From: an uncultured Eubacteriales bacterium
GTDB taxonomy: Bacteria; Bacillota; Clostridia; Christensenellales; CAG-138
Reading direction: 5' to 3'
Assembly (NCBI GenBank): GCA_900547135.1
Contig: URFJ01000037.1
Span: 1 to 14,518, forward strand
DNA length: 14,518 bases
Positions within the stretch are counted from its first letter, which is position 1, and the number at the start of each line of letters is the position of its first letter. The notes beneath the pieces are model-generated. The model searched no databases and was not told where the DNA came from. It saw only the letters and a program-made list of their open reading frames with translations. Made by a program: the position numbers and the translations under genes. Shown in pieces: positions 6,636-14,244 of the stretch.

Positions 6636-8186
6636 ATGAAACCATTGACAGCACTTATAATCCTAGACGGCTTTGGATACTCAAAATCGATTGAGGGAAA
6701 CGCCATCAGGGAAGCGGAAATTCCCTATATACGCTCCCTAAAGGCCAATTACCCCCATACTACAATTAAGGCCTCAGGACTGGCAGTCGGGCTTCCGGAT
6801 GGGCAGATGGGGAACTCCGAGGTAGGCCACCTGAATATTGGGTCTGGCAGGGTTATAAAGCAGGAATTAGTCAGGATAAACGATGCCGTTAGCGATGGAA
6901 GTTTCTATGAAAACCAAGCCTTTATAGGCGCTATTGATAACTGTAAAAGACATAACTCTGCGTTGCATCTAATGGGCCTGTGTTCGGACGGAGGGGTTCA
7001 CAGCCACTTAAATCACCTGTATGCGCTGCTTGAACTGGCTAAGCTAAACGGCCTTGATAAAGTATATATACACTGTTTTATGGACGGCCGCGATGTGCCT
7101 CCAGACAGTGGAATCAGATATATCGGGGAGCTTGAGTCCAAGCTTGCTCAGCTTAAATGCGGCCGTATAGCCACCGTTATGGGCCGGTACTACGCTATGG
7201 ACCGCGATCATCGTTACGAGCGCGTGGAAAAGGCGTATAATGCCATCGTTTACGGTGAAGGGCCGCGTTCGTCCTCACCCTGTGAAGCCGTAAGGGTCTC
7301 ATACGGCGCTGGGATTACCGATGAATTTATAGTGCCTGTAGTCATAGACGGAGACTGCCAAACCGGCATACGGACAAACGACAGCGTAATCTTTTTCAAC
7401 TTCCGTCCCGACAGGGCGCGTGAACTTACGCGGGCGCTGCTGTTTGAGGAATTTGAAGGCTTTAACAGGAGGGCAAGCCTGCTCCCCCTGTTTTTCGTGT
7501 CCATGACGCAATATGATAAGGAATTCGCGGGAAAACTCCATGTAGCGTTTGGGCCTGAGAGCATTGGGAACACCTTTGGTGAGTACATTTCAAAAGCGGG
7601 CCTCACTCAGCTTAGAATTGCGGAAACCGAAAAATACGCGCATGTAACCTTTTTCTTCAATGGCGGCGTAGAAGCCCTAAACCCAGGGGAGGACCGCGTG
7701 CTCATACCGTCCCCAAGGGTATCCACCTATGACCTGGCTCCGGCGATGAGCGCATATGAGGTTGCGGACGAGGCTGTAAGGCGCGTTAAGAGCGGGCTTT
7801 ATGACGTTATGATATTGAACTTCGCGAACCCTGACATGGTGGGCCATACCGGTGTTATGGCAGCGGCTATTGACGCGGTAAGAACGGTTGACGAATGCGT
7901 TAACCGCGTTGTCGGCGCTATATTGGAAAACGGGGGCCGCGCTATTATAACGGCTGACCACGGAAACAGCGAAATGATGACCGACCCGAACACCGGCGTC
8001 CCCTTTACAGCGCACACCACCTCCCCTGTCCCCTTAATTCTGGCTGCTCCCGCTATGAAAAACGCAACCTTGAGAAATGACGGAAGCCTGTGCGACATAG
8101 CGCCTACAATGCTTGAAATATTGGGGCTGAATCAGCCTGTAGAAATGACCGGAAAAAGCCTTATAGCTGATAAAGGAAACCTGTAA
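6636..8186 (+). CDS. gpmI: 2,3-bisphosphoglycerate-independent phosphoglycerate mutase
   Basis: Interconverts 3- and 2-phosphoglycerate through a phosphoserine intermediate with two Mn2+ ions; it belongs to the alkaline phosphatase superfamily. The 516-aa length is normal. Visible features are the metal Asp11 in ILDGFG, the catalytic Ser61 in MGNSEVGHLNIGSGR, the substrate-binding DGRDVPPDSG and MDRDHRYERV, FNFRPDRAREL, and the metal-binding C-terminal set NPDMVGHTG, TADHGNSE and AHTTSPVPL. It starts 7 nt after the tpiA stop with a modest GAGG ribosome binding site that overlaps that stop, so coupling is likely. It ends the operon before a strong hairpin. Mn2+-dependent GpmI enzymes are pH-sensitive and important in spore-formers, which fits the nearby spoIVA. 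Confidence 0.96.
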   Translation: MKPLTALIILDGFGYSKSIEGNAIREAEIPYIRSLKANYPHTTIKASGLAVGLPDGQMGNSEVGHLNIGSGRVIKQELVRINDAVSDGSFYENQAFIGAIDNCKRHNSALHLMGLCSDGGVHSHLNHLYALLELAKLNGLDKVYIHCFMDGRDVPPDSGIRYIGELESKLAQLKCGRIATVMGRYYAMDRDHRYERVEKAYNAIVYGEGPRSSSPCEAVRVSYGAGITDEFIVPVVIDGDCQTGIRTNDSVIFFNFRPDRARELTRALLFEEFEGFNRRASLLPLFFVSMTQYDKEFAGKLHVAFGPESIGNTFGEYISKAGLTQLRIAETEKYAHVTFFFNGGVEALNPGEDRVLIPSPRVSTYDLAPAMSAYEVADEAVRRVKSGLYDVMILNFANPDMVGHTGVMAAAIDAVRTVDECVNRVVGAILENGGRAIITADHGNSEMMTDPNTGVPFTAHTTSPVPLILAAPAMKNATLRNDGSLCDIAPTMLEILGLNQPVEMTGKSLIADKGNL

Positions 8187-8197
8187 AGATTATGCTA

Positions 8198-8226
8198 TTG
8201 CTGTAGGTTGTATATTATGTTATACT
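8198..8226 (+). promoter_or_regulatory. Candidate promoter of the lipoprotein gene
   Basis: TTGCTG (8198-8203) and TATACT (8221-8226) are 17 bp apart. The start site would be about 8233, inside the left arm of the terminator hairpin that ends the glycolytic operon. Confidence 0.5.
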
Positions 8227-8229
8227 TTA

Positions 8230-8259
8230 GCCGTACTTCAATATTGAAGTACGGCTTTT
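8230..8259 (+). terminator. Rho-independent terminator of pgk-tpiA-gpmI
   Basis: Bases 8230-8255 are a perfect 26-nt palindrome (GCCGTACTTCAA pairing back to TTGAAGTACGGC), followed by TTTTATGT. It lies 44 bp after the gpmI stop codon. Confidence 0.8.
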
Positions 8260-8287
8260 ATGTAAACTATTTTAGGGAGAGATTTTT

Positions 8288-9052
8288 TTGAAACGCGTTA
8301 CCGCTTTATTTATATTAATTTGCCTAGCATTGGCCACAATATCATGCGGCAACAATCAACCTTCTTCACTTATGGCAGGGCAGACGGATGAAAGGCCGGC
8401 GGAAACCGGCTTTGAGAATCCACCTAAGGCTACGGAAAACAGTGAGTATGGATCCGATGCTACTGTACGCGTATTAAGTACAGTTGCATATCTTTTCGAT
8501 GACGCAAACGTGCTATACGGCGCTGTAGAGTACAGAAATGACGGAAACTGCCCTGTCGTGCTGTCCGGTGCAAAATTTGTCTTTGATTCCGGTGCATACA
8601 GCCTTGAACAAGAGTTTACGCCAATGCTGTGTCAATATGACGTATTATATCCTGGCGACACGTCGTATGTAACCTACTGGGGCGTTACGGATGAGGGTGC
8701 GCAGTTTAGATCCGATATAGGTCTTACGGCCAGCCTGGAATGCGAAAAGGCCGCGGTTGACCGAATTGATCTAGAGGTTGACGGGCTTCTTGTCGCTGAT
8801 AACTATCCCGGATTCTCCACACTTTCGGGAATTGTTGAGAATAAAAGCGGGACGGACTGCAATCTTAACCTCATTTACGCGGCCTTTTATGACGATTCCG
8901 GATCACTTATAGGCGTCTGGCACTTTTCCGAGAACGCTACGTTAAAGTCAGGCGTTGCTCATAGCTTTGTTGTCAATATGACGGAGCTTGCGATTGACGG
9001 CCTTTCAAGCAGGGTGTCCGCTATAAAGGCGACGGGCTTTGGATTTAATTAG
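8288..9052 (+). CDS. Predicted lipoprotein with FxLYD-like repeats
   Basis: Function unknown. The 254-aa product starts at a TTG codon supported by AGGGAGAG (8274-8281), 6 nt upstream. Residues 1-19 are a lipoprotein signal peptide (KR, hydrophobic core LFILICLALA, lipobox TISC), with the lipidated Cys at 20, so the protein should be tethered to the outer face of the membrane. A low-complexity linker (about 21-50) follows. Two related segments come next: one near 72-130 (VLYGAVEYRNDGNCPV...) and one near 180-254 (FSTLSGIVENKSGTDC...AAFYDDSGSLIGVW). Both look like the FxLYD-type beta-sandwich found in Firmicutes surface proteins. It overlaps spoIVA by 4 bp at the 3' end. The domain call is from pattern memory and moderately sure. 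Confidence 0.75.
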   Translation: MKRVTALFILICLALATISCGNNQPSSLMAGQTDERPAETGFENPPKATENSEYGSDATVRVLSTVAYLFDDANVLYGAVEYRNDGNCPVVLSGAKFVFDSGAYSLEQEFTPMLCQYDVLYPGDTSYVTYWGVTDEGAQFRSDIGLTASLECEKAAVDRIDLEVDGLLVADNYPGFSTLSGIVENKSGTDCNLNLIYAAFYDDSGSLIGVWHFSENATLKSGVAHSFVVNMTELAIDGLSSRVSAIKATGFGFN

Positions 9053-10527
9053 AGCATTATGCATATAAGCCCGTTGCATCCGTCATTAACCATTCTCTGT
9101 ATTGTGGATTGAAGCTTTTGCTTAACAGGATCCGGCATACGGTTCACCTTTCCTGCCATGCCGTCCTTTACAAGGTCGTAAAGCGGCTTGCCGAATATGT
9201 TGGTGCTCCATATGCCTTCCGGATCCTTGTCAAACGTATCCATAAGGTACTGCATAAATTCCTCCGACTGTTCTTCGGTGCCAATCAGCGGCGAAACCTC
9301 GGAATCTATATCAACCCTAATCAAATGAAGCCCCGACGCCCTAGCCCTGAGCTTTACGCCGAACCGTCCGCCCTGCTGAACGATCTCGGGCTCGTCAAGA
9401 ACCATATCATCGGGCTCTGGAGGCACCATGCCGTACCCGGTCCGTATCGCCTCTTCCAAGCCCGTCTTTATATGGTCGTATTCCTGCTTTGCCTTTGAGA
9501 ATTCCTTAAGCGTAGATATTAGATGATAATCGTCCTCTATCTCAATTCCACATTGTTCTCCTAAAATTCTATAGAACATGCCCTCGTCGGGTGAAAGCTC
9601 AAGCCGTATGGTGCCGCTCCCCATTTCGATGGCTTCTAATTTGCAAGGCTTATAATCCTCTATGCCCTGTAAGGCATCCCTCAGTACCGCATAGTCGCAC
9701 ATCTTTGATAATTCGCCTATATTCTCATTGACAGCCTTTAGCGCCCTCTGTGCAAGCCAGTGCGATACTCCCAACGCTCTCAGCCATGACGGGATATTTA
9801 TCTGTATCATCTTTATCGGGAACTCCATGAGTATTCCCTCGAGTATTGAGCTGGCCTGATCTACGCTCATGTTCAAAACATCCATCGGCACAACTGTGGC
9901 GTGATACCTTTCATGCATCGCTTCGGCAAGCGCGGCGGTTTCATCCGCTTCCGGATGAATGCTGTTGAGAATTACGATAAACGGCTTGCCCTGAGCCTGG
10001 AGCTCACTTACAACGCGCTCCTCGGAGCTTACATATGCTTCCCTTTCAATGCCCGTTATGCTTCCGTCCGTAGTCATTACCAGGCCTATCGTGGAGTGCT
10101 CCGTAATGACCTTTCTAGTTCCTATCTCAGCGGCCTCCTCAAACGGAATATCATAATCAAACCACGGAGTTCTAACCATGCGCGGCACGTCGGCCTCAGT
10201 GTGCCCGATCGCCCCATCAACCATATAGCCAACACAGTCTACCATTCTGATTCGAAAGCCTATCCTCTCGTCCAGAGTAAGCTCAACAGCGTCGTTTGGA
10301 ACAAACTTCGGCTGGGTCGTCATTATCGTTTTGCCGGATCCGCTTTGCGGCAGTTCGTCGATCAAGCGTTCCTTAACATGCTCGTTTTCCACATTGGGCA
10401 CGACAAGCAGATCCATAAATCGCTTAATAAACGTCGATTTTCCCGTCCTAACCGGACCCACCACGCCCATGTAAATATCACCCTGGGTCCTTTGAGCAAT
10501 ATCCCTGTAAAGCTCCGATCTATCCAT
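9049..10527 (-). CDS. spoIVA: Stage IV sporulation protein A (spore coat basement ATPase)
   Basis: Made in the mother cell, SpoIVA polymerises on the forespore surface with ATP hydrolysis and forms the platform for coat and cortex assembly. The product is 492 aa, the same length as I recall for B. subtilis SpoIVA. The Walker A motif GPVRTGKST places Lys30 at the known position. The sensor threonines Thr70-Thr71 (KTIMTTQPKF) and Walker B Asp97 (RMVDCVGY) are also present. The C terminus DGCNGLICIML matches the conserved tail needed for localisation. The start at 10527 is chosen for GGGAGGT (10534-10540) 6 nt upstream and the family length; an 11-codon upstream extension is rejected. It is divergent from feoAB and tail-to-tail with the lipoprotein. 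Its presence marks the host as an endospore former. Confidence 0.97.
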   Translation of the reverse strand: MDRSELYRDIAQRTQGDIYMGVVGPVRTGKSTFIKRFMDLLVVPNVENEHVKERLIDELPQSGSGKTIMTTQPKFVPNDAVELTLDERIGFRIRMVDCVGYMVDGAIGHTEADVPRMVRTPWFDYDIPFEEAAEIGTRKVITEHSTIGLVMTTDGSITGIEREAYVSSEERVVSELQAQGKPFIVILNSIHPEADETAALAEAMHERYHATVVPMDVLNMSVDQASSILEGILMEFPIKMIQINIPSWLRALGVSHWLAQRALKAVNENIGELSKMCDYAVLRDALQGIEDYKPCKLEAIEMGSGTIRLELSPDEGMFYRILGEQCGIEIEDDYHLISTLKEFSKAKQEYDHIKTGLEEAIRTGYGMVPPEPDDMVLDEPEIVQQGGRFGVKLRARASGLHLIRVDIDSEVSPLIGTEEQSEEFMQYLMDTFDKDPEGIWSTNIFGKPLYDLVKDGMAGKVNRMPDPVKQKLQSTIQRMVNDGCNGLICIML

Positions 10528-10570
10528 TTTATTACCTCCCGACATGCACTTTGTCCGCATATTCGCTAGA

Positions 10571-10600
10571 TATATATGTCTGCTGCGTTTCCAGTAGTAC
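10571..10600 (-). promoter_or_regulatory. Possible sigma-E-type promoter of spoIVA
   Basis: On the minus strand CATATATA (10578-10571) resembles the sigma-E -10 consensus (CATACAnT). It is preceded 14 bp upstream by GTACTACT (10600-10593), a poor match to the sigma-E -35 box. The start would lie about 40 nt before the spoIVA ATG. Sigma-E control is established for B. subtilis spoIVA; here it is inferred. Confidence 0.35.
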
Positions 10601-10634
10601 TAACACAACCTCCATTGTTTGAAATTAGCGCTTC

Positions 10635-10679
10635 TTATTATCATTGACATACCATATACATATGTTATAATTTAATTAA
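10635..10679 (+). promoter_or_regulatory. feoAB promoter with Fur-like boxes
   Basis: TTGACA (10644-10649) and TATAAT (10666-10671), 16 bp apart, are both perfect consensus boxes. Two sequences resembling the 7-1-7 Fur box overlap them: 10635-10649 matches 10 of 14 defined positions of TGATAATnATTATCA and covers the -35 box, and 10665-10679 (TTATAATTTAATTAA) covers the -10 box more weakly. ACATATGT lies in the spacer. The promoter is solid; iron-dependent repression is an inference that fits an Fe2+ importer. Confidence 0.65.
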
Positions 10680-10714
10680 GTTATTTACTGCTAACTCTAT
10701 TTAATGGAGAAACT

Positions 10715-13267
10715 ATGGATAAAAAAACCTTACTGCAGCTTAAACCCGGTCAAAGCGGTCTGATATACGGTATGGCAGGCGGGTCCGACCTGAAGCGGCG
10801 GCTTATCGATATGGGTATAATTCCAGGGACTGAGATTCAAGTTTGCAAGGTAGCTCCTCTGGGTGATCCTATTGAGGTACGTCTACGCGGATATCAGCTA
10901 TCCCTCAGGCGTGCTGATGCTGCAAATATATTTCTAATGGATGCGGATGAAGCGCAAAATTTTTTGCTAAAACAGCAGACGCTTATGCTGGAACGTGAAA
11001 AAAAGGGGGAAACGCTCCTTAAAAAAGTTGCTCATTCGGACAGATCCGACGCGGACGAACACGAAAGGGCTGCACGGCTTACCGAACTAATGATAAGCTG
11101 CGCCGCACCGTGTGAGAACAGCAGGCGTAATACGCATGCGAAGGCCTGTGCAATAGAAGCCTCTGAAGACCAGTGCCCCGTCAAGCTCGCGCTGATAGGC
11201 AACCCGAATTGCGGCAAAACCACGCTATTTAACGCAATGACCGGCTCAAGGGAATATGTGGGGAACTGGCCTGGGGTAACAGTTGAAAAAAAGGAAGGTA
11301 AAATAAGAACAAGACGCCGTAAACGAGGACGCTGTCCAAATGGCCTGTGCACCATGGGCCATGAAATGACGCTCGTTGATCTGCCTGGTATATACTCGCT
11401 TTCACCGAACTCAATGGAGGAGATAGTATCCCGCGATTTTATAATAAAAGAAAAACCCGACGCCATTATAAATATAGTTGACGGCACCAATCTTGAACGT
11501 AACCTATACCTTACCATTCAGCTTTTGGAGCTGGAGGTGCCTATGATCATAGCGCTTAATATGATGGACGAGGTTGAGCGTAAGGGAGATAGGATTGACT
11601 GCAGGGCACTGTCCCGCGAGCTAGGGATCCCCGTTATACCCATAAGCGCCAGAACGGGAAAGGGCGTTGATGACCTCATTACATCGGCTCAGAAGCTTAT
11701 ACAGGCCGTGCATACACAGTTCCATGAGGGGTTCAACATTGAGCCCGACGACCTTTACGACGATTATACGCACTCGTTTCACCACCGAATTGGTGAAATT
11801 ATCGAACCTTATATGAACAAGTCGGGATTGTCCCGCCATTGGGCCGAAATCAAGCTTCTTGAAGGTGACAGGCTTACGCTGAGAGCGCTGAATCTCAGCA
11901 AGCAAGACTCGGAAAGGGTCGCCGCCGTCGTTGCCGAATACTCCTCCAACAGCGAAATAGGCGATAACGAGGCCATGGTCGCGGAAAGCCGCTACAGGTA
12001 TATTGAGCACGTAGTAGGCTTAGCTCTCAAACGCAAGCGCGGGGAGGGTGCGCCCTCAATTAGCGACAGGATAGATAAGGTCCTTACGAATAGATTTCTG
12101 GCGCTCCCCGTTTTCATATGCATAATGGCCCTGATCTTCTTCCTGACCTTCGGCTCGGCCGGCGCATGGCTCTCCGACCTGGTCGGCGGATTTATAGACG
12201 ATACTTTTGCCCCGTTTATACGCGCCGCTTTGGTAAACATGGGCGCTATGGACTGGCTGACAAGCCTTATATGCGATGGAATCATTGCTGGCGTGGGCGG
12301 GATTATAGTGTTTTTACCCCAAATCGCTCTGCTTTTCCTCTGCCTGTCCATATTGGAGGACAGTGGCTATATGAGCCGCATAGCCTTTATAATGGATAGG
12401 CCAATGCGCAGGTTTGGACTGAGCGGTAAGAGCTTTATCCCTCTGCTGATGGGCTTTGGATGCACGGTTCCCGCCACAATGGGCGCCCGAACCATGGAAA
12501 ACCTGTGCGATAAACGCATGACAATAATGCTGCTTCCTTTTATGAGCTGTTCAGCCAAGCTTCCCGTATATGCGCTGATGGCAGGCGCATTCTTTGGCAG
12601 GAATGCAGCTATAGTAATAATAAGTCTGTACGCACTGGGAATATTTGCGGGCATATTATCCGGTCTTGTTTTCAAGGAAACGTTATTTAAAGGCGCCGAC
12701 GCCCAGTTTTTGATCGAACTGCCGCCATACCGGTTGCCCAGCATCAAAAATACGCTGCTCAACGTATGGGAAAAGGTAAAACATTTTCTTGAAAAGGCGG
12801 GAACATTGATATTTGCCATGAGCGTCGTTATATGGTTCCTGATGAGCTTTGACTTCTCATTCGCAATGGTTGAAAACGAGGCCCAGAGTATGCTTGGAAA
12901 AATGGGCGGCTTTATAGCTCCAGTTTTTATCCCCCTGGGCTTTGGATCATGGCAGGCGGCAGTAGCGCTGCTTTCAGGCATTGTAGCAAAGGAAGCTGTC
13001 GTGAGCAGCATGTCCGTCTTTTATGGGTTTGCCGCCGACGCCTCTAACCAAGCTGTGTTTGGCGCCCTATCCGGCTCCTTTACGCCGCTTGCCGCTTACA
13101 GCTTTCTAGTGTTTGTCCTGCTATATACGCCCTGTTTGGCATCCGTTGCCACAATGAGAAGGGAGCTTAACAGCGGCAAATGGACCGCGGTCACAGTAGC
13201 GTATCAAATAGCAATAGCTTATTTGACATCGCTTGTAATATATCAGCTCGGGTCCCTGTTTTTATAA
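10715..13267 (+). CDS. feoB: FeoA-FeoB fusion ferrous iron transporter
   Basis: Imports Fe2+ across the cytoplasmic membrane. The 850-aa chain begins with an FeoA SH3-like domain (about 1-75: LKPGQSGLI, LKRRLIDMGIIPGTEI, PIEVRLRGYQLSLRR). A charged linker (75-155) carries Cys129, 133, 145 and 154. The G domain follows: G1 GNPNCGKT (162-169), Thr189 (G2), G3 DLPG (222-225), G4 NMMD (282-285) and G5 SARTGKG (311-317). The membrane half (about 460-850) has the core motifs GFGCTVPA (580-587), SCSAKLPVYAL (611-621) and YTPC (804-807). Between G2 and G3 lies a roughly 20-residue insertion, RRRKRG followed by CPNGLC (207-212), that I do not recall from typical FeoB. GGAGA (10706-10710) supports the start. 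A small FeoB-associated gene follows 27 bp downstream. Confidence 0.95.
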   Translation: MDKKTLLQLKPGQSGLIYGMAGGSDLKRRLIDMGIIPGTEIQVCKVAPLGDPIEVRLRGYQLSLRRADAANIFLMDADEAQNFLLKQQTLMLEREKKGETLLKKVAHSDRSDADEHERAARLTELMISCAAPCENSRRNTHAKACAIEASEDQCPVKLALIGNPNCGKTTLFNAMTGSREYVGNWPGVTVEKKEGKIRTRRRKRGRCPNGLCTMGHEMTLVDLPGIYSLSPNSMEEIVSRDFIIKEKPDAIINIVDGTNLERNLYLTIQLLELEVPMIIALNMMDEVERKGDRIDCRALSRELGIPVIPISARTGKGVDDLITSAQKLIQAVHTQFHEGFNIEPDDLYDDYTHSFHHRIGEIIEPYMNKSGLSRHWAEIKLLEGDRLTLRALNLSKQDSERVAAVVAEYSSNSEIGDNEAMVAESRYRYIEHVVGLALKRKRGEGAPSISDRIDKVLTNRFLALPVFICIMALIFFLTFGSAGAWLSDLVGGFIDDTFAPFIRAALVNMGAMDWLTSLICDGIIAGVGGIIVFLPQIALLFLCLSILEDSGYMSRIAFIMDRPMRRFGLSGKSFIPLLMGFGCTVPATMGARTMENLCDKRMTIMLLPFMSCSAKLPVYALMAGAFFGRNAAIVIISLYALGIFAGILSGLVFKETLFKGADAQFLIELPPYRLPSIKNTLLNVWEKVKHFLEKAGTLIFAMSVVIWFLMSFDFSFAMVENEAQSMLGKMGGFIAPVFIPLGFGSWQAAVALLSGIVAKEAVVSSMSVFYGFAADASNQAVFGALSGSFTPLAAYSFLVFVLLYTPCLASVATMRRELNSGKWTAVTVAYQIAIAYLTSLVIYQLGSLFL

Positions 13268-13294
13268 AGCTATATTAAGCTTGTAGGAGGAAGT

Positions 13295-13435
13295 ATGCAT
13301 TTGTTATTCTATCTGATAGCGGCATTGATAGCAGGCTGGACCATATATTGTCTGGTCATGGCATGGAAAAATCGAAAAAACGTCTGTAAGAACGGATGTG
13401 GGCGCTTTCCAAGAAGCGGCCGATGCAAACGATAA
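13295..13435 (+). CDS. FeoB-associated Cys-rich small membrane protein, 46 aa
   Basis: It begins 4 nt after AGGAGG (13285-13290) and 27 bp downstream of feoB, so it is almost certainly co-transcribed. Residues 3-24 form one transmembrane helix (LLFYLIAALIAGWTIYCLVMAW). A short basic cytoplasmic-style tail (25-46) contains Cys31, Cys35 and Cys44 (CKNGC then GRC). This is the layout of the FeoB-associated Cys-rich membrane protein family, found after feoB in many Firmicutes in the place that FeoC takes in proteobacteria. The family's role is thought to be in Fe2+ transport or FeoB stability but is not well established. Confidence 0.85.
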   Translation: MHLLFYLIAALIAGWTIYCLVMAWKNRKNVCKNGCGRFPRSGRCKR

Positions 13436-13469
13436 GCAAACGTTTCAATCGTTAAAAAGGAGAGCTTAA

Positions 13470-13496
13470 GCCCTGCCTTCAATAAAAAGGCAGGGC
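13470..13496 (+). terminator. Hairpin between the feo operon and pgi
   Basis: GCCCTGCCTT (13470-13479) and AAGGCAGGGC (13487-13496) form a perfect 10-bp stem with a 7-nt loop, 35 bp after the small feo gene. The 3' flank is CTTGACAAC, not a T-run, so it may need other help or act from the opposite strand. A second small dyad, CAGAAT-T-ATTCTG, follows at 13505-13517. No gene is visible in 13436-13581. Confidence 0.5.
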
Positions 13497-13581
13497 CTTG
13501 ACAACAGAATTATTCTGCGATTATGGTAAAAAAGATATTTTAGATGACTTTTGGTATTTTCTCTTTATCCCCTAACCATTG

Positions 13582-14244
13582 TTAAACTGTATATTTTTTG
13601 AGTTTGTCATTGTGTCCTTTTAATTCTTCCCTTTTGTCCTCATACCCTGGCTTTCCAAGCAATGCGTATGTAGCGTTCTTTCCCTCCTCTACCCCGGGCT
13701 GGTCAAACGCATTTATATTCAGCAATTCCCCTGCATACGCCGTTTGCATTTCTAAAAGGCATATAAGCTGGCCGATTGTAAACGGATTTACCTCTGGAAG
13801 CGTTATTGTCTTGCTTAGGTGACCGCTTTTTTTAACAGCGTACTCAGTGGCGTATTGTTCCGCTGATATGAGGTCGTTGAGCGTATGGCCGCTAAGGAAC
13901 GCAACGTCCCGAATATGGTCATAGGCATGGGGTATCATGACCTCCCTACGGAAGCGTTCAACCCCAATAAAAGTTATGACCTTATCAAACGGCCCCTCCG
14001 TATACAGCTGCACCTGGGAGTGCTGATCCGTTACCCCCAGCGCCTTTACTGGGGTTTGGCCGCAAAACACCTCTTTTCCATTGTTGTCGTACCGCTTACC
14101 CAATGATTCAGCCCACAGCTGCGCATACCAATCGGCGAAATATTTTAATGAGTCTGCATAGGGCATCATCACGGAGATATTATTCTCCTTTTGCATCGCT
14201 ATTACTTCAAGGGCGGCAAGCATGCAGGCACAATACAAGAACAT
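13582..14244 (-). CDS. pgi: Glucose-6-phosphate isomerase, C-terminal fragment cut off at its 5' end
   Basis: Phosphoglucose isomerase interconverts glucose 6-phosphate and fructose 6-phosphate. Only the C-terminal half is present: NISVMMPYADSLKYFADWYAQLW, then the signature GVTDQHSQVQLYTEGPFDKV, and a His-Asn segment SGHTLNDLISAEQ. The family is about 450 aa or more; here roughly 205-215 residues can be aligned. The frame is open to an ATG at 14244, but recognisable homology stops near 14229 (about CMLAALEV), and the residues before it do not look like PGI. The upstream half is replaced by unrelated sequence on the opposite strand, so the gene is broken by a junction and not by a stop codon. 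No ribosome binding site precedes 14244. Confidence 0.85.
   Translation of the reverse strand: MFLYCACMLAALEVIAMQKENNISVMMPYADSLKYFADWYAQLWAESLGKRYDNNGKEVFCGQTPVKALGVTDQHSQVQLYTEGPFDKVITFIGVERFRREVMIPHAYDHIRDVAFLSGHTLNDLISAEQYATEYAVKKSGHLSKTITLPEVNPFTIGQLICLLEMQTAYAGELLNINAFDQPGVEEGKNATYALLGKPGYEDKREELKGHNDKLKKYTV

Noticed and set aside
10532..10615. 27-codon minus-strand frame just upstream of spoIVA
   Set aside because: It has no ribosome binding site and spans the likely spoIVA promoter and leader.
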